Source: Odoribacter lunatus
GTDB lineage: Bacteria > Bacteroidota > Bacteroidia > Bacteroidales > Marinifilaceae
NCBI RefSeq assembly: GCF_943193135.1
Contig: NZ_CALPCZ010000001.1
Coordinates: 1-64,000, forward strand
DNA: 64,000 bases
Reading direction: 5' to 3'
Within the stretch, counting starts at the first letter, position 1, and each line of letters begins with the position of its first letter. The notes under the pieces are model-generated. The model did not search any database, was not told where the DNA came from, and saw nothing but the letters and a program-made list of their open reading frames with translations. Shown here in pieces: positions 26,248-33,536 of the stretch. The translations under genes and the position numbers were made by a program.

Positions 26248-27122
26248 TATTGGGACTCCTTATTGACCACGGCACCTTTTATTTTAAATTGGACAGGAGC
26301 CTCGGAAATATTGCAATACACCGAGATACTCTTCTCAAAATAGCCTTCCTCTTTAATATTCATTGCTACCCTTATCTCCATCGAGTCACCCGGTTTTACC
26401 GGCTTCTTGTCATAGCGGGGAGTGGCGCATCCGCACGAAGTCGTCACATCTGCCACAAGCAACGGTTGTCTTCCTGTATTCTTTAGGGTAAAGACAGCTT
26501 CCCTGCTCTCATTTACAGCAAACACACCCAAATCGCACACAGCCTCCTCATAAACGACCGTCGTTTGTGCGACCTCTTTTTTCGGTAGCGTATCACCTGT
26601 AATCACCTTCAGATAAAGCTCTTTGATTTTAGGATTGTGTACAGGATTCCCTATAACTTTTACCCGGTTATTACTATCTAATAGGAAAGTATGGAATCGC
26701 TCGTCTCGTGGGAAATGATTAAGTTTATTTAAGCTATCGTGTGTATCGAAGAATATGGGGAGACTAAATTCATTGTATTGGAATAGGTGTATTATTTTTT
26801 TTGAATAGGGAGAATGAATAAAAAATAAAAATTTGATTTTATTAGATGCAATAGAATCTAATTCTTTAATTAATTTTTTCCAAGAAGGTAATAAAAGTTT
26901 ACATTCAGCACATTCAGACGAATCAATGTAATTAAGTATTGTATATGATGACTTTTTTAAAATGAATTCATTTTTGGTAGATGGTATTAAATTAGGAATA
27001 ATAATAGTACTATTTTCTAATTTTGAAAATTCATATCTGATTTTTGTTTTTTCATTATCATAGCAACTATAATTTAATTCTAATAGAAATATTGTTAGGA
27101 ATATTTTAACGTTTATATTCAT
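26247..27122 (-). CDS. Thioredoxin-fold lipoprotein with C-terminal DUF1573 domain
   Basis: A 291-residue lipoprotein (lipobox ELNYSC, Cys at 20). Residues 55-165 follow a thioredoxin/AhpC-like layout with a CxxC pair, C71-A-E-C74, and a strand IKFLFFIHSP. Residues 190-291 are a DUF1573 domain, an Ig-like ASH/PapD-type fold, with VYEEAVCDLGVF, FTLKNTGRQPLLVADV and the characteristic SCGCATPRYDKKPVKPGD. The CxxC suggests thiol-disulfide chemistry in the periplasm, possibly on the cysteine-rich NVEALA peptide encoded two genes upstream; this partner is inferred. The N-terminal half is markedly A+T-rich. It is coupled to the next propeller gene by a one-base overlap. Confidence 0.82.
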   Translation of the reverse strand: MNINVKIFLTIFLLELNYSCYDNEKTKIRYEFSKLENSTIIIPNLIPSTKNEFILKKSSYTILNYIDSSECAECKLLLPSWKKLIKELDSIASNKIKFLFFIHSPYSKKIIHLFQYNEFSLPIFFDTHDSLNKLNHFPRDERFHTFLLDSNNRVKVIGNPVHNPKIKELYLKVITGDTLPKKEVAQTTVVYEEAVCDLGVFAVNESREAVFTLKNTGRQPLLVADVTTSCGCATPRYDKKPVKPGDSMEIRVAMNIKEEGYFEKSISVYCNISEAPVQFKIKGAVVNKESQ

Positions 27123-27131
27123 AGAGTTATT

Positions 27132-28247
27132 TTAATAACAAAAGCTTAATTTAAAAGATAGAATCTTTTCCGTCTCTTCCTCAACCTTATAAAAATACAG
27201 ACAGGGAGAAATATACCCGCAAAGGCGGAACCCCTTCGGAATATCGCAGTCTGCAATCAGGCGGTAAGTAGAATCATACACCTGCAAACCGTCGGTCAAG
27301 GCCGAGCCACCCTTCTGATAAACCCTGCAAAGCCAGTTGAGCGAATCAACATAAAGCACTTGGTCGTAAAACCCTCTTGTTGCACGTTCCTGCAAATACA
27401 AAGAGCGGAGAGATGCTTGGTGGGAAAGAGCAATATAATCGCAATCCATATCCCGGCCACTCTGGCCGAAAGTCCGTATATTCTTATGTCTCTTGTCAAA
27501 CTTATAAATCAAAGAATCCGCCTCATAGCAGACATACACATTACCCTCCGAATCAAGATCGAAACTGCAATAGGGAAACTGGCAAAAACTACGCTCTTGG
27601 TAAATGGGGGGATAAGGTCCCAAAACCTTTTCGGGAACACCCGTGGGCGCATCCACTTGTAAAATCGTAAAACACTCGCTGAAAAACTTGCGAGACTCCG
27701 TTATATAACTGAAAGCCTTATTTATAGCCGTATAATATAAAGTCGAATCATAGCCGTGAATGACAAACTTATCATAAGGCCAGCTGTAAATAAAAGGATT
27801 ATCGCCCCGCTTGGGCTGATGCGGCGAACGCGTATGCGTTTTAACCGTATTATAATACTTGAGAGTAAAAGTACTATCGTAGACAAAATAAAGCAAATCA
27901 GAAAAAATAACAATCTCTTCCCGATTATTGACACAATATCCGGTAATCTCATCAACAGGAATTTCTTTCGGGGAATGTCCCTTACCCAGGCATCGTTTCA
28001 GCAGCTTCCCGGAGCGGTCGAACAGATAAGCATAGCAAAATTTTTCATCAATAAACAGCAGGCAATCCTTATAAGTAATAACTTTACCTAAATAAGAAGT
28101 CGGAATAGAATCGAGACAGACGGAAACAGGAACAACCTCCGTAAACGCTATTTCTTGAGGCAAATTTTCAGCCGCGGTAAAAACATCCTCCCGTTTGGGA
28201 CTGAAACAGGCGACAAAAAGGAAAGAAAAAAATAAAATTTTGTACAT
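27132..28247 (-). CDS. Six-bladed beta-propeller lipoprotein
   Basis: A 371-residue lipoprotein (SFLFVACFS, Cys at 14), the first large gene after the NVEALA peptide. The blade motif appears as CLGKGHSPKEIPVDEITGY. The C-terminal third (RGFYDQVLYVDSLNWLCRVY, KGGSALTDGLQVYDS, GYISPCLYFY) matches the separate propeller 32252-33421 in the regulator unit, so the two are close relatives. That similarity ties the two adjoining gene units together. It carries more cysteines than the other propellers. A long hairpin separates it from the peptide gene. Function unknown. Confidence 0.82.
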   Translation of the reverse strand: MYKILFFSFLFVACFSPKREDVFTAAENLPQEIAFTEVVPVSVCLDSIPTSYLGKVITYKDCLLFIDEKFCYAYLFDRSGKLLKRCLGKGHSPKEIPVDEITGYCVNNREEIVIFSDLLYFVYDSTFTLKYYNTVKTHTRSPHQPKRGDNPFIYSWPYDKFVIHGYDSTLYYTAINKAFSYITESRKFFSECFTILQVDAPTGVPEKVLGPYPPIYQERSFCQFPYCSFDLDSEGNVYVCYEADSLIYKFDKRHKNIRTFGQSGRDMDCDYIALSHQASLRSLYLQERATRGFYDQVLYVDSLNWLCRVYQKGGSALTDGLQVYDSTYRLIADCDIPKGFRLCGYISPCLYFYKVEEETEKILSFKLSFCY

Positions 28248-28263
28248 GACTAATTAAACCAAA

Positions 28264-28310
28264 TAAGCTGTCTAAATATATATTATTTTTATAATAATCT
28301 AGACAGCTTA
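28264..28310 (-). other. Hairpin between the NVEALA peptide gene and the propeller operon
   Basis: Perfect 11-bp arms, TAAGCTGTCTA (28264-28274) and TAGACAGCTTA (28300-28310), flank an A+T-rich loop with further pairing. On the transcribed strand it is not followed by a clear U-run, so it may act as a partial terminator, processing site or 3'-end protector of the peptide mRNA. Confidence 0.6.
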
Positions 28311-28316
28311 ATGTTA

Positions 28317-28574
28317 CTACCTTCTGCAATCTCCTTGTTTTTTGCAATCAGCTCCGTGATTATCTGCATAGCATCCATATTCTTCTGGATGGCTATCACC
28401 TGCACAATGTTTATCTACTCGACCTGAACCAATTTCATTATCAGCCAACGCCTCGATGTTTTCCAACATCAAAGAGTTTGCTTGGTTCGTCTCGGTAGAG
28501 AAGAACGTGTAAGCTGCCGTTAATAACGCAAAACATCCGACAGCGGCAATCGTAATTAATTTCTTTTTCATCAT
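28317..28574 (-). CDS. NVEALA-family secreted peptide precursor
   Basis: An 85-residue precursor. A basic start and hydrophobic segment (KKKLITIAAVGCFALLTAAY) form a signal peptide. Residues 38-44, ENIEALA, are the family signature (NVEALA with Ile for Val). The remaining 41 residues contain four cysteines (57, 68, 77 and 83), several His, Asp and Gly, and end in RR. In this family the ENxEALA stretch behaves like a conserved leader preceding a variable C-terminal core; cleavage after it is an inference. An ATG at 28571 is an equally possible start. The gene has its own candidate promoter and lies between two hairpins, suggesting higher expression than its neighbours. Biological role is not established. 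Confidence 0.85.
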   Translation of the reverse strand: MMKKKLITIAAVGCFALLTAAYTFFSTETNQANSLMLENIEALADNEIGSGRVDKHCAGDSHPEEYGCYADNHGADCKKQGDCRR

Positions 28575-28599
28575 CGAAAAATTTAATGGTTAAAAATAA

Positions 28600-28630
28600 A
28601 AAAATTAAAATTCTGTCTGTATCCTTTCAA
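28600..28630 (-). promoter_or_regulatory. Candidate promoter of the NVEALA operon
   Basis: On the coding strand, TTG (28628-28630), a 20-base spacer, then TAATTTTT (28600-28607). The -7 box misses only the final G of the consensus. It lies downstream of a terminator and about 25 bases before the start codon. Confidence 0.4.
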
Positions 28631-28689
28631 CAGAAAAAGCACATGGCTTGGTTTGCTTTAAATAATTACTGTTTTGAAACCTCCTTTTT

Positions 28690-28763
28690 AAAAAAAAGGG
28701 AATAGAAGGATACCCTTGGGTTTTTTGCAATTGAGATCATATATCCAGTATCCCCCATTCCCT
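28690..28763 (-). terminator. Intrinsic terminator of the DUF3244 gene
   Basis: AGGGAAT/ATTCCCT (28697-28703, 28757-28763) and GGATAC/GTATCC (28708-28713, 28748-28753) pair into one long stem. On the transcribed strand it runs directly into a T tract, so it isolates the DUF3244 transcript from the peptide gene. Confidence 0.6.
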
Positions 28764-28787
28764 ATATTATACGTAGTCGGACGCAGT

Positions 28788-29171
28788 TTAATCCGTAACG
28801 TAAAGTGTGCCGGAAAAATGCTGCCCGCCTTCGGTTTGCGCCGATACGTTATAAGTTCCGTTGGCTGTCGAGATTAGCATACAGTCCTCATGGCCAACCC
28901 GGCTCATCCACGTCGTCTTGCTTTCTGTGTGCTCAATGGTTACCGTAAGATATTCAAGCTCTTCTGGAAAAGAAAAACGAACCTCGCCGTTCCGGTACGT
29001 GCAGTGAATGCTAATTTTTGACGGCATACGGGGACGATTGATCGGTGTGTCCAAATGTAGGGTTGTTTCATCCTCCTTGACGGTTTTATCATCTCCGGCT
29101 TGGACAGGAAGCAGACCACAGATGCTGAAAATAAAAACAAACGCAATAATAGATAAGATAAATTTTTTCAT
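28788..29171 (-). CDS. DUF3244-type small secreted protein
   Basis: A 127-residue protein with a signal peptide ending in LPVQAGDD. The mature part (SISIHCTYRNG-like strand SKISIHCTYRNGEVRF, then YLTVTIEHTESKTTW and GTYNVSAQTEGGQHFSGTLY) is an all-beta domain of the DUF3244 type, common in Bacteroidales secreted proteins. The stretch VTIEHTESKTTWMSR and the closing GTLYVTD fit a small beta-sandwich. It lies between the regulator unit and the peptide gene, and is set off from the peptide by a terminator. Possible partner of the peptide system by position only. Function unknown. Confidence 0.75.
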   Translation of the reverse strand: MKKFILSIIAFVFIFSICGLLPVQAGDDKTVKEDETTLHLDTPINRPRMPSKISIHCTYRNGEVRFSFPEELEYLTVTIEHTESKTTWMSRVGHEDCMLISTANGTYNVSAQTEGGQHFSGTLYVTD

Positions 29172-29408
29172 ATTTACTATATTAATTAGATTTTACCTTA
29201 TAAAATTATCTGATTATATAGTAAAAGTTGCAGAAATAGTCAATAAAAAACTATCAGATTGATACTATAATGTATTGGTATTCAGTGTTGTTTAGTATGT
29301 ATGTAGATAAAATTTCTATCGATATTTATAAATAACTGAATGTAAGTTACTTATAAACATATAGCTGTATTTTGTTTGTATATAATTGATAACAAGTAGA
29401 TTAATCTG
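29172..29408. other. Intergenic region, A+T-rich, no gene seen
   Basis: 237 bases between the regulator gene and the DUF3244 gene. It must hold the DUF3244 promoter, but I see no match to TAnnTTTG on that strand. An imperfect inverted repeat (near 29214-29224 and 29264-29272) is the only structure noticed. Confidence 0.4.
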
Positions 29409-31037
29409 TCAAAATATGCTTAAGAAGAATTCTTTTTTAGCACAGTTACTGCTTTGGATTTTATCTTTCAGGCGTTTTTTACGATTGTATATCACAGGGG
29501 GCTTTTCTTGCAGGAAAATACTTATCGTGGAGGGGGATAAATCAAGGGCATAGTACAGGAACAGCTGGTAATCCGTATCTTTTAATTTTGGGAATTCCTG
29601 ACGGAAGTCTGCCATAAGATTATTCTTATACGTATTGAGGAAAGTTTCCAATTCCATTTGGGTGTGCTGGTCGCTTTTGAATTTGGAAATGATGCCGATA
29701 ACTTCCGAGTAGATGCGCTCCTTTTCCTGGGGAGTAGCTTGGCATTCATAATAGGTGCTGCACAGTTTGTCAATGGTTGCGAACTTTTGTATAACCAGTT
29801 CATCGATATAATTGTTTTTGGCAGTTAGGGCAGAATCCTGCCGCTTTAATTTATCGCTCAATTCCTGGGCGAGCAACATATTCTCTTCAATCTTTCGTTG
29901 CTTGCGATTTAAATGAATCCGGTAGAAAACAAAAAGGAAAACGGTAAGCAGGAGGCAGAAAGCAATAATACCGAACCGTTGGTACTTTTCATATTGCAGC
30001 TTATTCTTCAGGAACTCTTCTTCCTGCTTATAATAATTGGTAAGGGTACTGCTGATATTTTGGTTCAGAACATGATGGATAAGGGAATCTTGAGTTGTGG
30101 TAATAACATTCAGGGCCTGGAGCGCTTGGGACGTTTTTCCCTGAAGTAGATACATTTCGTAGTCTATAAGAGAGATAGCGGTGGCATGTTTGCCTATTTT
30201 ATGCTGATAGAACACCGTACTGTCCGCATTATTTTCCGAAAAATAGATAAGGGCGAGATTCTTGTAATCCGGATCGGACAGACAGGTGGGGCAGAGGGAC
30301 AGCAAGCGGAGGTAAGCAGCCTTGCCCGCCCGGTAATTTTGTTGCGCGACAGAAGAACAGCCCATCAGATGGAGGCTTTCTGCCATAAGGGTCGTATCTC
30401 CTTTCGCACAGGCAGTATCAAAAGCCTGCCGGGCAATCCGGATACATTCGTCGTATTCTTGGTTATTGTGGTGGGCACGTCCTATATCAAGCAAAGCGAA
30501 ATCGGCATGCACATCCGCATGGGCCTGCAAAAAACATTGATGGGCCAGGGTGCAATAACTCACTTCTTCGCGGGCATTGTAAAGACGGTTATAAGTAGCC
30601 GCCATGCCGCGGTATATCAGTCCGAGGAAAAAATAATTCCCGATACCTTCCGCATACTTCTGCGCCTTGTGGGCGGACAGGATACTCGGCGTATAACTGC
30701 CGGCATTGAATTGTACGCGCGAAAGATAATAATAGGCAAGCATCAGGCGGTAAGGCTCCGGATGCGCATTATAATACGTCACGGCAACACCGATCAGCGA
30801 ATCATTCGTCACATCGATATAATTCTTGTCAAGCGCCTGCGAATACAGCAACGCAAACAACGCCCTCCGTTCCGGGGAATTCAAATCACAGCGGGGAACA
30901 TCCCTCAACACGGCAAGCGCCGAATCGGGGTGCTCATTCATCAGCCCTTCGGCCACCGCCAGCCGGGCATCCGCCTCACGGGAAGAACACCTTATAAACA
31001 AACTCAAAAGCGCCGCAATAAAAACAATACTTCTCAT
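29409..31037 (-). CDS. Membrane TPR regulator with C-terminal helix-turn-helix
   Basis: A 542-residue protein from the ATG at 31037, chosen because it begins a signal peptide (MRSIVFIAALLSLFIRC); an upstream ATG at 31058 is possible. Residues 20-330 are TPR-like helix pairs and would be periplasmic. One membrane segment lies at about 355-373 (FGIIAFCLLLTVFLFVFY), followed by a coiled coil (375-410). The C-terminal 60 residues (DTDYQLFLYYALDLSPSTISIFLQ, then VIYNRKKRLKDK) have the layout of a LuxR-like helix-turn-helix. This architecture is widespread in Bacteroidales as periplasm-to-DNA signalling regulators. Adjacent to the peptide operon and co-oriented with a propeller gene, it is a likely controller of that operon. 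Confidence 0.8.
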   Translation of the reverse strand: MRSIVFIAALLSLFIRCSSREADARLAVAEGLMNEHPDSALAVLRDVPRCDLNSPERRALFALLYSQALDKNYIDVTNDSLIGVAVTYYNAHPEPYRLMLAYYYLSRVQFNAGSYTPSILSAHKAQKYAEGIGNYFFLGLIYRGMAATYNRLYNAREEVSYCTLAHQCFLQAHADVHADFALLDIGRAHHNNQEYDECIRIARQAFDTACAKGDTTLMAESLHLMGCSSVAQQNYRAGKAAYLRLLSLCPTCLSDPDYKNLALIYFSENNADSTVFYQHKIGKHATAISLIDYEMYLLQGKTSQALQALNVITTTQDSLIHHVLNQNISSTLTNYYKQEEEFLKNKLQYEKYQRFGIIAFCLLLTVFLFVFYRIHLNRKQRKIEENMLLAQELSDKLKRQDSALTAKNNYIDELVIQKFATIDKLCSTYYECQATPQEKERIYSEVIGIISKFKSDQHTQMELETFLNTYKNNLMADFRQEFPKLKDTDYQLFLYYALDLSPSTISIFLQEKPPVIYNRKKRLKDKIQSSNCAKKEFFLSIF

Positions 31038-31058
31038 GACAATTAATAGCATACACAC

Positions 31059-32249
31059 CTAATCAACAGAAACAGGCTCCTTAAAAAGTTTTTGAATAAG
31101 TAATTGCGAAAAAGGAACTCTTGCCCGATAATTCTGGGCATTCAGATAAGTATGTTCATTCCATATACCGGCATAATTAAACAAACGGTACTGTTGCTCG
31201 ACATCCATATATTGACTTAACTCCTCAATAGCCTTAGGGGCATCCGGCAACAACGGAACAGACCGGAACACCTCCGGTACATACTTCCCGTAAACAATCG
31301 ACGTCGAATTATGAAAAACTTCATCCAGTTCGTCATGGGGGAAAGAGGAAACATTCTCCACCTGCCACGCCTCCTTCTCTACAATTTCCTGTTGGTCCGG
31401 ATAAGGGCGGGAGGCAACCTCAATCGACTTATACAAATCATTTTTAGGGTACATCCACCGCGTCTCGGTATAACAGCTTGTGATATGACAGACATCCCCC
31501 TCGTATGCAAACTGCACATTCATTCGGGTACGGTAAGGAGACTGGGCGGAATTGTTGAATTTACGGGCAAGCTGGTAATGATGATAAACAAAATCATCCA
31601 ATTGCATACTCTTCAAATGAAGCGTGGACTTATCTATTTGCATCGTTCCGGAACACAAAGCCCGGATTTTTTTCAGATAATACTTCATTTTAGGAGAAAA
31701 GGCAATAGTATAAGTATTATTACTGTTATCCATGAGCCGATAGCTGTAATAATCCGGGGAACTGAAAAGAGGTCCGTAAAGAGTTAAAGCCCTCATGGCC
31801 GGGAATATCTTGGAAGAATTGCTGTCGAAATTCTTATTATAATTGGGACCGCCGACAAAATAATGGAACCGCAGCGTATCCTTCCCGTTACTCGTCAGAC
31901 GGAAACTGTAAGCGGAATAAACAGGGAGAAACCGAAAACCGTACTTAAAATCCCACGACGAATGTTTATAATTGCCGGTAGTCAGATAAAGCCCGTAATC
32001 CCGGTCAAATTGTATCGCTCGTCCCTTGCTCTCCACAATCTTTTCATAGCGGGCATTCCCGTAAAAATTAGGATAGGGGAACGATTGCGTCTTCAGTTTC
32101 CGGGTCAGCCGGGAAGAAACCTTTTTAATAATCTGGGACAAAGAGCGGTCGGAAACCACAACCTCCTCCAGCTCATGCGGCACTTCTTGGGAGAAAAGCG
32201 GAAAACAGCAAAAAACAAAACAAAGCGACAACACCATTCGGAACAACAT
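31059..32249 (-). CDS. Secreted protein of unknown function
   Basis: A 396-residue protein with a signal peptide ending CCFPLFSQE. The mature start HELEEVVVSDRSLSQIIKKVSSRL resembles the segment that, in carboxypeptidase-regulatory-like/CarbopepD_reg_2 proteins of Bacteroidetes, follows the regulatory domain (usually near KAxxxI). The remainder has alternating strands with many aromatic residues (FKYGFRFLPVYSAYSF, YYSYRLMDNSNNTYTIAF), typical of an outer-membrane or beta-rich periplasmic protein. I do not recognise the family with confidence. It sits 2 bases after a propeller lipoprotein and 21 before the TPR regulator, so these three are surely co-transcribed and may form one sensing unit. 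Confidence 0.7.
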   Translation of the reverse strand: MLFRMVLSLCFVFCCFPLFSQEVPHELEEVVVSDRSLSQIIKKVSSRLTRKLKTQSFPYPNFYGNARYEKIVESKGRAIQFDRDYGLYLTTGNYKHSSWDFKYGFRFLPVYSAYSFRLTSNGKDTLRFHYFVGGPNYNKNFDSNSSKIFPAMRALTLYGPLFSSPDYYSYRLMDNSNNTYTIAFSPKMKYYLKKIRALCSGTMQIDKSTLHLKSMQLDDFVYHHYQLARKFNNSAQSPYRTRMNVQFAYEGDVCHITSCYTETRWMYPKNDLYKSIEVASRPYPDQQEIVEKEAWQVENVSSFPHDELDEVFHNSTSIVYGKYVPEVFRSVPLLPDAPKAIEELSQYMDVEQQYRLFNYAGIWNEHTYLNAQNYRARVPFSQLLIQKLFKEPVSVD

Positions 32250-32251
32250 AC

Positions 32252-33421
32252 CTACTCAAATTTAAACTTGTAAATAATCAAATTCTCCTTCTCAAAATCG
32301 GGGGCGGCACACGCATAATACCACGGAGCAATATAGCCGTAAACCTGGAACTTGGCGGGCAACTCCCCGTAATCCCCGACAAGCGTATGGCCCCGATACA
32401 CCTGTAGGCAATATTCTCCCGAATCACCGCCCTTGGAATAACTTCGGAACAACAACCCCGTTTGGGGAATATACTTCAGCGACTGATAAAAACCGTACCT
32501 CCTTCTGTCCCGCTGGTAACTCTTATCCGCCTCCTCAAAACGGCCCGTTTCCCGATAATCGGTTTTCATATCCTTGCCGGGTATACCGAAAGAAAAAGCA
32601 TTGTTATCTTGAAGACTCATTTTATAAATAAGCGGGTCGGCTTCAAACGAAAATAGCAGCGTATCTTGGTAAATGTCAAACAATACATGTTGAAAGTTAG
32701 GAATATACTTATAGCGCCGGTAAACAGGCGAATGTTGGCACATCATACGGCTTATCTTACCGGAAGAAAGGTCAAGCACACCCAGCGTATAGGCATTATC
32801 GTAAAAATGGGAAGCCTCCTCATAAGCATTATATTTCACATGCTCCGTAACAATCGGGACAACAACACAACTCCCCGAAACCGGACGGATACAATTGACT
32901 GAATACTGAATCTCATAAATATCATAACAATTCGGGTCGGGCGCATTGTACAACTCCTCATAACTGCGGCCAGCCTGCCAGTCGATATGGAACTGCCGAA
33001 TCTTCTTCCAATGATTGTTAAACACACAGACATAGCCGTTTTCATCCAGAGTAACATATCCGTCATCACCCGCAGGGGCAATCGCAAACAATCCGTTCAA
33101 CTCATGGGGGCCGTTGCCTCGCTGTAAACGATAGCCTATAAACCTCCCTTCAGGAGAAAACAGCAACAGGGAAGCCAATTGCCTATCGGCAAAATAAATC
33201 GTATCCCGGTTACAAAAAAACGTACCCGTCTGGGAAGAAAGAATATCCTCACCGGGCAGAGAAATCACAATAGAATCCAGCACAAACCCTTTCCCTTCTG
33301 CCTTTGGGGAAGAAAACAAAGGCAAATGCTCATAATCCACCTTATTCCTCGCCTCCGGCACATCCACATTCAGACGACAGGCACAACAACACAACAAACA
33401 TATAAAAACGTAAAATTTCAT
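32252..33421 (-). CDS. Six-bladed beta-propeller lipoprotein of the regulator unit
   Basis: A 389-residue lipoprotein. The ATG at 33421 is chosen because it starts a clear signal peptide (MKFYVFICLLCCCACRLN) and lies 19 bases after a perfect -7 box; the frame is open further upstream, but that stretch lacks protein character. The blade motif is LQRGNGPHELNGLF. The C-terminal part (YGFYQSLKYIPQTGLLFRSY, SKGGDSGEYCLQVYRG, YGYIAPWYYA) matches the first propeller of the peptide operon (27132-28247), so this is a relative placed with the regulator. A ligand-sensing role upstream of the TPR protein is inferred from the arrangement. Confidence 0.8.
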   Translation of the reverse strand: MKFYVFICLLCCCACRLNVDVPEARNKVDYEHLPLFSSPKAEGKGFVLDSIVISLPGEDILSSQTGTFFCNRDTIYFADRQLASLLLFSPEGRFIGYRLQRGNGPHELNGLFAIAPAGDDGYVTLDENGYVCVFNNHWKKIRQFHIDWQAGRSYEELYNAPDPNCYDIYEIQYSVNCIRPVSGSCVVVPIVTEHVKYNAYEEASHFYDNAYTLGVLDLSSGKISRMMCQHSPVYRRYKYIPNFQHVLFDIYQDTLLFSFEADPLIYKMSLQDNNAFSFGIPGKDMKTDYRETGRFEEADKSYQRDRRRYGFYQSLKYIPQTGLLFRSYSKGGDSGEYCLQVYRGHTLVGDYGELPAKFQVYGYIAPWYYACAAPDFEKENLIIYKFKFE

Positions 33422-33439
33422 GAATATAATATTATCCGG

Positions 33440-33447
33440 CAAAGATA
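33440..33447 (-). promoter_or_regulatory. -7 box of the propeller-regulator unit
   Basis: CAAAGATA on the plus strand reads TATCTTTG, exact TAnnTTTG, about 19 bases before the ATG at 33421. No -33 element is evident. Confidence 0.5.
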
Positions 33448-33503
33448 TATATTTTTTATAGGATAACTTCTCCGGTAAATAATGGTAAATCACATAAAAA
33501 TCA

Positions 33504-33511
33504 TATATTTG
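33504..33511 (+). promoter_or_regulatory. -7 box of the PD-(D/E)XK ATPase gene
   Basis: TATATTTG matches TAnnTTTG exactly and leaves a 25-base leader to the ATG at 33537. It is back to back with the promoter of the propeller-regulator unit. Confidence 0.5.
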
Positions 33512-33536
33512 TGAAATAAAACAAACCTCCTGAATC

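Noticed and set aside
29172-29408. Invertible promoter candidate suggested by imperfect inverted repeats
   Set aside because: The arms are short and mismatched, no recombinase gene is nearby, and no promoter box lies between them.
30186-31046. 286-codon plus-strand frame opposite the TPR regulator
   Set aside because: Arg- and Ile-rich shadow frame; the minus strand has a signal peptide, TPRs, a membrane helix and an HTH.
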